21,000 nucleotides of DNA from Cloacimonetes bacterium UBA5210 (GTDB lineage Bacteria > Cloacimonadota > Cloacimonadia > Cloacimonadales > Cloacimonadaceae), in the NCBI GenBank assembly GCA_002412625.1, contig DHVK01000020.1, positions 1-21,000 of the forward strand, written 5' to 3'. The notes under the pieces are model-generated. The model was not told the DNA's origin. It saw only the letters and a program-made list of their open reading frames with translations, and searched no databases. Each line of letters opens with the position of its first letter. The first letter of the stretch is position 1. Shown here piece by piece: positions 15,271-21,000 of this stretch. Made by a program: the position numbers and the translations under genes.

Positions 15271-16150
15271 GTTCTTCCAGGCTTTTTATGAGGTTGCGTA
15301 TGTCTTCCCCGGAAAAGGGATAGCTGTTGTTGCAATAATGGCAAACCGGATCAATTCCTTCCAGCATGGTTTCCAATTCTGCTTTGCCCAAAAGGAGCAG
15401 TCCGCGGGCAAAACGCTCTCGGGAGCAATCACAGTGATAGCGCAAGGGGGTTTCTTTGTTTATCTTCCACTGCAGACCCTTGAGCACAAACTTGTTGAGG
15501 ATGTCTTCCAGGCTGAGTCCCATATCCATCAGATCAGAGATATTCGGGGTTTGAGCAAGGTTTATGCTTATGTGCTCAGCAATTTCTGGATCAGCATTGG
15601 GCAATTGCTGAATCAGGATACCGCCTGCGGCCCGAACTCTGGCATCAGCATCGATCAATACTCCAAGATTCACTGCCGTTGCGGTTTGTTCACTCTTATC
15701 ATAAAACGCTGCCAAGTCAGATGCTATCTCGCCATCGATCAGCTCTATGCGCCCGGTGTAGGGAGCTTTTAAGCCGCTCTGGCGGATCACGCTGAGGCTG
15801 CCTTTGCCGAGGTGTTCGCCTACCCGGAAGTTGCTTTCCGGTTGCTCTGCCCAAAACTGCGGTTCAAACGCAAAGGCTTTGATGTCGCCTTCTTTGCTGG
15901 CGATTACTATCGCTCCTTTCAGCGGGCCTTCTGCGTCCACCCGGATGGAGATCTGGGATCGCGGAGCTTTCAACTCTCCGCTCATTAAGGCTACGCCACT
16001 GATCATTCTGCCCATCAGGAGGGATGGTAAAGGGTATAGGTCGTGAAGATCCCGTGCGGTTTGCACGATATTGGTCGTTTCCGCGGCGAACAGCCTAAAC
16101 TGGTCTCCAGCTATGCTGCCGCGCAATAATCTGCCATTATGGTCTTTCAT
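15254..16150 (-). CDS. hslO: Redox-regulated chaperone Hsp33
   Basis: Hsp33 is a cytoplasmic holdase chaperone, switched on by oxidation when a zinc-bound cysteine cluster forms disulfides. The 298-residue protein has the family N-terminal fold (RGSIAGDQFRLFAAETT, YPLPSLLMGRMISGVALMSGELK, QISIRVDAEGPLKGAIVIAS). The C-terminal redox switch has all four cysteines: C240 and C242 in HCDCSRERF, and C270 and C273 in VCHYCN. The ATG at 16150 is chosen over a TTG at 16156 that would add two residues; a GGATTG stretch lies upstream. It overlaps the SpoIID-like gene by 14 bases and the FG-GAP gene by 17, pointing to coupled translation. No separate promoter is visible. Confidence 0.95.
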   Translation of the reverse strand: MKDHNGRLLRGSIAGDQFRLFAAETTNIVQTARDLHDLYPLPSLLMGRMISGVALMSGELKAPRSQISIRVDAEGPLKGAIVIASKEGDIKAFAFEPQFWAEQPESNFRVGEHLGKGSLSVIRQSGLKAPYTGRIELIDGEIASDLAAFYDKSEQTATAVNLGVLIDADARVRAAGGILIQQLPNADPEIAEHISINLAQTPNISDLMDMGLSLEDILNKFVLKGLQWKINKETPLRYHCDCSRERFARGLLLLGKAELETMLEGIDPVCHYCNNSYPFSGEDIRNLIKSLEEHDKTL

Positions 16151-17600
16151 CGTCAATCCAATCCGTATTTATTTCTGTTTCAGGGTAATAAGTCTGTAGT
16201 ATCTGCGTATAGTCTAGTCCAGTTCTGGCTTGGCGCAAGGCTCCCACCTGGCACATCCCGACACCGTGCCCTGAACCGCGACCCTTGATTGTTATGGCCG
16301 AGCCGGGTTGGAACAGGGTTTTGCCTGGGGCTGCTTTGAACACGAAGAAGGATGAAGGTAGCTTGCCAAAGGCTTGGCGAATTTTGTATTCCCCATCCAA
16401 GACGATCGTGCGGTCGCCGATGAAGCGCAGCTTCAGGATTCTGCCTGACCTGCCCCGTTCCAGGATTTCGATAGAGCGGATACTGTTCAGGCCGATGTTC
16501 TTGGCCACTTGCGCTTTGCTGACAGTACGCTCCCAGGACATTGTAGCCTGTTCCCAGGAACTCATGCCGGATGCATCGGGCTTGCTATTCAGCCAGCTTG
16601 ACGCACCTCGCTGGGTGGAGAGATCATATTCATCTGCTTCCGGGATGCAGGTGGACCCGCTCAGGTGTGGCACATAGGCTCCCTTCCAGATCGCTTGGGA
16701 GGAATCGGTCTTACCGCCGCAACTGCTGTGGTATGTAGCATCAGCCACTTTACCGGCTACAGTCATAATCTCCCCGGCTGTCTGCATCACCGCATCAACG
16801 ATTTGCGCATTGCGCAGGTGCTTGCCTTTGTAAACCTGGCAGTGAGTGCTGCTACAGAGATCATAGCCATCTTTGGTATGCCGGTTGTACAGCAGCAAGC
16901 TAACAGCGTGTGAACGTGCGGCAACGGCCTGTGCTTTGAGTGCTTCCGGGGGGCTATTGTTACCGATCTCGTTGGGGACAACCCCGGCAATGTACTCTTC
17001 CAAAGGGAGCAGTTGATTTAGAACCAACTTGCCATTTCTGATCTTGAGCACAAACTCCCCTTCATAGGGAAGTCCGTTTAGCCAAATCTGCCCTTGTGAA
17101 CTTAGCTTCAAGGGGCTTTCATAATAAGCGCTTTCGCCACTCGCATCGATCACCAAAAGGGTGGAGTTTACGATCGGAATAGACTGGATGCGGCTGTAGG
17201 GATAGTTCAACGAGCTTGCGTAAGCCTGTGCCTGAGCGAGATCCCGGAAACTATCAGGCAAGAAGAACCAATGCTCGTGCTTAATCAGCAGTTTCTCATC
17301 CTCCCAGGCAAAGTAGCTGTGGGATACCGCTTCTGACTCCACATAGCCTGCTGTGGATTCAACTCTCTCGATTAACCCGTATCGGTTATCGGACTCGGGG
17401 GATACCACGCTAATGCGGACTTTTCCGCTGTAGCTGTTCTGAAAGAGCCGGTCATCTTCGCTAAGATCAAATGCTGTACCCTCAAAAACGAGTTCTGGAG
17501 AAGCGGCTAGATTGATTTCCAAATACAGTGTGCCATCTCTGATCTCTGCGGCAAAGAGCAGAGAGAGCCCAAAGATCAGAAACAGTCCAAACCTGCGCAT
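16137..17600 (-). CDS. SpoIID/LytB-domain peptidoglycan-acting protein
   Basis: SpoIID-type proteins are lytic transglycosylases or amidase enhancers acting on peptidoglycan. The 487 residues start with a signal peptide (MRRFGLFLIFGLSLLFA). A beta-rich N-terminal half (about 20-190) is unrecognised. The SpoIID domain follows: PLEEYIAGVVPNEIG with the expected catalytic glutamate E211, EALKAQAVAARSHAV, SSTHCQVYKG, DATYHSSCGGKT (C294), then GRGSGHGVGMCQVGA with H445 and C450, and YTQILQTYYP at the end. It is longer than the Bacillus protein (about 340) because of the N-terminal half. There are no sporulation genes nearby; in non-sporing diderms this family is likely to work in cell-wall remodelling. 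The ATG shares its A with the metG stop (TAATG) and has no Shine-Dalgarno sequence, so it relies on reinitiation. Confidence 0.87.
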   Translation of the reverse strand: MRRFGLFLIFGLSLLFAAEIRDGTLYLEINLAASPELVFEGTAFDLSEDDRLFQNSYSGKVRISVVSPESDNRYGLIERVESTAGYVESEAVSHSYFAWEDEKLLIKHEHWFFLPDSFRDLAQAQAYASSLNYPYSRIQSIPIVNSTLLVIDASGESAYYESPLKLSSQGQIWLNGLPYEGEFVLKIRNGKLVLNQLLPLEEYIAGVVPNEIGNNSPPEALKAQAVAARSHAVSLLLYNRHTKDGYDLCSSTHCQVYKGKHLRNAQIVDAVMQTAGEIMTVAGKVADATYHSSCGGKTDSSQAIWKGAYVPHLSGSTCIPEADEYDLSTQRGASSWLNSKPDASGMSSWEQATMSWERTVSKAQVAKNIGLNSIRSIEILERGRSGRILKLRFIGDRTIVLDGEYKIRQAFGKLPSSFFVFKAAPGKTLFQPGSAITIKGRGSGHGVGMCQVGALRQARTGLDYTQILQTYYPETEINTDWIDDERP

Positions 17601-19609
17601 TATTGAACCGGTGCCCCGGGAGAGCCTCCGTCCGGCAGAACAACGTGCAAACCGGATTCATCGTGAGCTGCCAAAATCATACCATTGGATTCAATGCCGC
17701 GGATCTTGCGGGGCTGAAGGTTAACCAGCATGACCACGGTTTTTCCCACGATGCTTTCAGGTGAGTAAGATTGCGCGATTCCGGCTACCAGCTCCCGGGT
17801 CTCAAAGCCCAGGTCAATCTTCAATTTCAGCAGTTTATCCGTTTTTGGCACTGCTGCGGCTTCCAGCACTTTGGCCAGGCGCAGATCAAGCGCGGAAAAC
17901 TGGTCAAAGGTGATTTCCGGTTTCACGGGGAGATACTCCGCTGGTTGTTCCGGTTTCGCCATATTGTGTAGTTTCTGCAGTTCAGCTTCAATGGCAGTAT
18001 CCTCGATTTTGGTGAACAGCGGTTTGATATCTTTTAGGATATAATCGTTCCGTACAGAGGCATCAGCCCAAGCCGTTATCGGAGGCAAGGACATCATCTC
18101 GCGCAGTTTCTGCATATGTTTTGGCAGAATGGGGGATATGGCCACGCTGATCTTTTGCAGAAGTGATGCGCATACCCAAAGCGTCTGTTGCACATGCTGG
18201 TTATCCTCTTTGATCGCCACCCATGGTTTGCGTTCATCAAAGAACCTGTTTCCCATTCGGGCAAGATCCATGATGCTTTTGGTGTTTCGTTTTACCTGAT
18301 AGTCACGGTAGGCTTCAGATATCTCTGATATTCCCTTATCTGCTTCATTTATAATTGATTGAGATTCTTCATCTAAATCTAATTGTTCTATATGTCCTTC
18401 AAAATGCTTCATTGCAAATGCAAATACGCGGTTAGCAAGGTTCCCCAGAACATTGTTCAGTTCACCGTTTATTCTCTGTTGAAAATCCTTGAAGCTGAAA
18501 TCAGCATCTTGCCGTTCCGGAGCGTTGGCTGCCAGGTAATAGCGCAGATACTCCCCGTCAAACTCCTTCACAAACTCATCCACCCAGATCGCCCAATTGC
18601 GTGAGGTGGAGATCTTTTGTCCTTCCAGATTCATGAACTCATTGGCGGGGATATCGTGAGGCAGACAGTAGCGAGTGTTTTGCCCCATCAACATCGCCGG
18701 CCAGATCAGGGCATGGAAGATGATGTTATCTTTACCGATGAAGTGAACTAACTGGGTTTCGGGATCCAGCCAGTATTCCTTCCAAAGCTCTGGGTTACCG
18801 AGCTTTTTTGCCCATTCCACCGTGGAAGAGATATAGCCGATTGGGGCATCGAACCACACGTAAAGCACTTTGCCTTCCGCGTCCGGCAGCGGCACGGGCA
18901 CTCCCCAGCTCAGGTCGCGGGTGATGGAACGCTCGATGAGGCCTTGTTCCAAAAGATTCAGCATAAAGTTGCGGACGTTCTCTTTCCAATAATCCTTGTG
19001 CGAAATCCACTCCTTCAATTGATCGGTAAAGCGGCCAAGTTGCAAAAACCAGTGTTTGGTCTCCCGTATTTCCGGCTCGTTGCCGCAGATCTTGCAGCGT
19101 GGGCTTTTCAACAGCGTGGTCTCATAGGTCTGGCCGCACTTATCGCATTGATCGCCCCTAGCGCCTTCGGTGCCACACTTTGGGCAAGTTCCTTCCACAT
19201 AGCGATCCGGCAGATAGCGTTTATCGTGCTCGCAATAGAACTGCAGCGTAGTTTTTGGTTGAATGTGTCCATTGTTGTGCAGCGCAGAAAAGAAGTCCTG
19301 AGATAGTTGATAATGCTCTTCTCTGGCGGTTCCTGAGAAGTTGTCGAACTCGATCCCTATGCCGTCGAAGGCTTCTTTGATACTGGCATGATAGCGCGCG
19401 ACCACATCGAGCGGGGTGATGCCTTCTTTATCAGCCGATATTGAAATTGGCGTGCCATGTTCGTCTGTGCCACAGATGTAGATCACATCCTGTTGCTGAA
19501 GGCGCAGGTAGCGCACAAAGATATCCGCGGGCAGGTATGCTCCCGCCACATGCCCCACATGAAGCTTGCCATTAGCATAGGGCAAAGCGCTGGTGACTAT
19601 ATATTTCAT
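17600..19609 (-). CDS. metG: Methionyl-tRNA synthetase with C-terminal tRNA-binding domain
   Basis: It charges tRNA-Met with methionine in the cytoplasm. The 669 residues are a full-length long form. The class I signature H17-V-G-H20 is in the Rossmann fold and the KMSKS loop is K332-I-S-T-S336. The connective domain carries a zinc-knuckle region with cysteine pairs C142/C145, C155/C158 and C172/C175. The anticodon-binding helical domain follows at about 375-520. The last 100 or so residues are a Trbp111/EMAPII-like tRNA-binding module (FDQFSALDLRLAKVLEAA, GKTVVMLVNLQPRKIRGIES, GMILAAHD), which makes the enzyme dimeric in relatives. The ATG at 19609 directly follows the stop of the aspartate kinase, with GGAG at 19615-19618 five bases upstream. 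Confidence 0.97.
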   Translation of the reverse strand: MKYIVTSALPYANGKLHVGHVAGAYLPADIFVRYLRLQQQDVIYICGTDEHGTPISISADKEGITPLDVVARYHASIKEAFDGIGIEFDNFSGTAREEHYQLSQDFFSALHNNGHIQPKTTLQFYCEHDKRYLPDRYVEGTCPKCGTEGARGDQCDKCGQTYETTLLKSPRCKICGNEPEIRETKHWFLQLGRFTDQLKEWISHKDYWKENVRNFMLNLLEQGLIERSITRDLSWGVPVPLPDAEGKVLYVWFDAPIGYISSTVEWAKKLGNPELWKEYWLDPETQLVHFIGKDNIIFHALIWPAMLMGQNTRYCLPHDIPANEFMNLEGQKISTSRNWAIWVDEFVKEFDGEYLRYYLAANAPERQDADFSFKDFQQRINGELNNVLGNLANRVFAFAMKHFEGHIEQLDLDEESQSIINEADKGISEISEAYRDYQVKRNTKSIMDLARMGNRFFDERKPWVAIKEDNQHVQQTLWVCASLLQKISVAISPILPKHMQKLREMMSLPPITAWADASVRNDYILKDIKPLFTKIEDTAIEAELQKLHNMAKPEQPAEYLPVKPEITFDQFSALDLRLAKVLEAAAVPKTDKLLKLKIDLGFETRELVAGIAQSYSPESIVGKTVVMLVNLQPRKIRGIESNGMILAAHDESGLHVVLPDGGSPGAPVQ

Positions 19610-20779
19610 TTAAACTCCAAAAAATTCCTGATGCAACAAAGTAACTGTTTTTGCTACCTGAGTGGAGGGTAGCATCAATTCCAGGCTCCGTTCACTGTGT
19701 GATATTCGGTCTATGTGAGAATTTAAGCATATTCTTAGCACTTTGGCCATAAAGGCAGGGTCTGCAGCCAGCCCCAAGCCAACCAGTATCACAAAACCGA
19801 TATTGCGGTCCTTGCCCAAGATTTCGATGTCTGATTCGCCCAGCATATAATCGATCTCGGTTTCATACTTCTCTTCCACATACAGTTCCAATGTCTGTTG
19901 CTGCATGTTTATCTTGAATATCTCATGATGCCATTTGTCCAATAGTAGCAGAGCCGTTGCATTCGGTTCAATCCGATAGCACAGAATGCTCTCTTTGTGC
20001 GCGATGGCATTTACGTTGCGTTCTTCCATTTGTGAATCCTTTGAGCTTTCTTCTTTGGAAATCATGGTTCCCGGGGCAAAGCTGAGAGAAGATTTTACTT
20101 CCACCGGCACTTTATAGCGGCACGCGAACTCCACCGCCCGGGGGTGGAGAACTTTGGAACCGTTGTAGCTGAGAGCCAGCATATCAAGATATCCGATTTC
20201 CGGGATAAAGCGGGATGTGGGCACTATTCTGGGGTCCGCGGTAAACACTCCGTCCACATCGGTATAAATCTCACACTTCTCTGCCCCCAGATAGCAGGCC
20301 AGGGCCACCGCGGAGGTATCTGAACCGCCCCTGCCCAAAGTTGTGATCTCTTTTGCCATGCTCACACCCTGAAAACCCGCAACGATCACGATCTTCTCTT
20401 TGGCGAGTTCTTCATGAATGCGGAACGCGTTTACCTTCAGGATCTTGGCATTGCCATGACGATCGTCTGTGATGATCCCGCTTTGAGATCCCGTAAATGA
20501 GATCGAGGAGATCCCTTCTTCCCAAAGAGAAAGAGCCAGCAGCGACATCGAGATGCGTTCTCCTGCCGTAAGCAGCATATCCATTTCGCGGCGGGAGGGA
20601 TGCTTGGTGATCTCGTAGGCCAGACTAAACAGACTGTCTGTTGTTTTGGCCATGGCGGATACCACCAAGACTAGTTGATCACCGCGATGATATGCTTTTG
20701 CCAGTTTTTTGGCAATTCCGCGGATCAGATCAACACTCCCTACCGAGGTACCACCGAATTTCTTAACAATGATTGCCAT
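19610..20779 (-). CDS. lysC: Aspartate kinase
   Basis: It phosphorylates aspartate, the first step toward lysine, threonine, methionine and diaminopimelate. The 389 residues hold a complete amino-acid-kinase domain: K7-F-G-G-T-S-V, TAGERISMSLLA (71-82), TLGRGGSDTSA (147-157), TDVDGVFTADPR (173-184) and GSKVLHPRAVE (207-217). Residues of about 255-389 are an ACT-type regulatory region, rather short and divergent. The closing RISHSERSLELML recalls the ACT segment near the effector site, so feedback control is possible but the inhibitor cannot be predicted. It is a monofunctional form with no homoserine dehydrogenase fused. Its ATG comes right after the pyrG stop, without a Shine-Dalgarno sequence. 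Naming as lysC is by convention; which of the possible isoenzymes it is remains unknown. Confidence 0.93.
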   Translation of the reverse strand: MAIIVKKFGGTSVGSVDLIRGIAKKLAKAYHRGDQLVLVVSAMAKTTDSLFSLAYEITKHPSRREMDMLLTAGERISMSLLALSLWEEGISSISFTGSQSGIITDDRHGNAKILKVNAFRIHEELAKEKIVIVAGFQGVSMAKEITTLGRGGSDTSAVALACYLGAEKCEIYTDVDGVFTADPRIVPTSRFIPEIGYLDMLALSYNGSKVLHPRAVEFACRYKVPVEVKSSLSFAPGTMISKEESSKDSQMEERNVNAIAHKESILCYRIEPNATALLLLDKWHHEIFKINMQQQTLELYVEEKYETEIDYMLGESDIEILGKDRNIGFVILVGLGLAADPAFMAKVLRICLNSHIDRISHSERSLELMLPSTQVAKTVTLLHQEFFGV

Positions 20780-21000
20780 CTACAATTTCGCGGCAGCCTT
20801 GAGCAGTTCTACAAACAGTGGGTGCGGACGGTTTGGACGGGATTTGAATTCAGGATGAAACTGCACACCCAGATAAAAGCGATTGACCGGATATTCCAGG
20901 ATTTCCACCAACAGGTTGTTTTCGGATACTCCGCTCAGGATCAGGCCGGCATTGATAATTTGTTCACGATAGTTATTGTTGAATTCGTAGCGGTGGCGGT
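20780..21000 (-). CDS. pyrG: CTP synthase, C-terminal fragment (cut by window edge)
   Basis: CTP synthase makes CTP from UTP using glutamine. Only the last 72 codons are in the window, ending in TAG at 20780-20782. They match the end of the glutamine-amidotransferase domain: HRYEFNNNYREQ, then GVQFHPEFKSRPNRPHPLF, where the FHPE motif holds the catalytic His and Glu of the amidotransferase triad. The rest of the gene and the operon's promoter lie to the right of the window. Confidence 0.95.
   Translation of the reverse strand, partial: RHRYEFNNNYREQIINAGLILSGVSENNLLVEILEYPVNRFYLGVQFHPEFKSRPNRPHPLFVELLKAAAKL

Noticed and set aside
16151..16156. TTG start for hslO
   Set aside because: It adds only two residues to a good ATG start and has no better ribosome site.
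16137..17600. SpoIID-like gene as a sign of sporulation
   Set aside because: The family is widespread in non-sporing bacteria and no other sporulation gene is present; the neighbours are housekeeping genes of a diderm.

Overview
The window looks like a chromosome segment from a Gram-negative-type (diderm) bacterium of the Fibrobacterota-Chlorobiota-Bacteroidota side of the tree. My best guess is Candidatus Cloacimonadota or a close relative. Reasons: an LptD-type outer-membrane protein; a secreted repeat protein ending in a FlgD-like domain with the NYPNPFNP motif; secreted proteins carrying beta-helix, fibronectin type III, FG-GAP and carboxypeptidase-regulatory modules; a SpoIID-like protein in a diderm; and tightly overlapping genes. 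The lineage is inferred from style only, since there is no rRNA or marker tree here.

Layout. Positions 2-478 (+) hold the C-terminus of a secreted beta-helix/FN3 protein. A gap of about 390 bases follows, with a coding-like but start-poor minus-strand frame. Positions 870-5433 (+) are a compact four-gene cluster, lptD, a GmhB-like HAD phosphatase, a TrmH/SpoU-family RNA methyltransferase and an XdhC-family protein, each overlapping the next. It ends at a long bidirectional terminator at 5450-5497. Everything downstream is on the minus strand: a 730-residue modular lipoprotein (5504-7696), a 426-base spacer, a secreted protein of about 1007 residues with about 16 propeller-like repeats (8123-11146), a 222-base spacer, and then an unbroken operon running leftwards into the window from beyond its right edge. 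In transcription order that operon is pyrG (partial), aspartate kinase, metG, a SpoIID-like protein, hslO, a secreted FG-GAP/UnbV protein and guanine deaminase. Every junction in it is touching or overlapping.

How the genes fit together. LptD inserts LPS into the outer membrane, and a GmhB-type phosphatase would make heptose for the LPS core, so the first pair is coherent. The XdhC protein (molybdenum-hydroxylase maturation) and guanine deaminase (guanine to xanthine) could both serve purine breakdown, but they are in separate operons and no hydroxylase subunit is present. The large lipoprotein and the repeat protein are cell-surface or exported products. Their upstream regions share a 22-base element (17 of 22 identical) at a similar distance from the start codon, the most interesting regulatory hint here.

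There is no CRISPR array, tRNA, rRNA, insertion sequence or recognisable defence system. I see no clear undescribed multi-gene system. The items most worth checking are the shared upstream element, a coding-like stretch in the 7.7-8.1 kb spacer, the GmhB-like enzyme that has lost its usual zinc ligands, and the secreted proteins.
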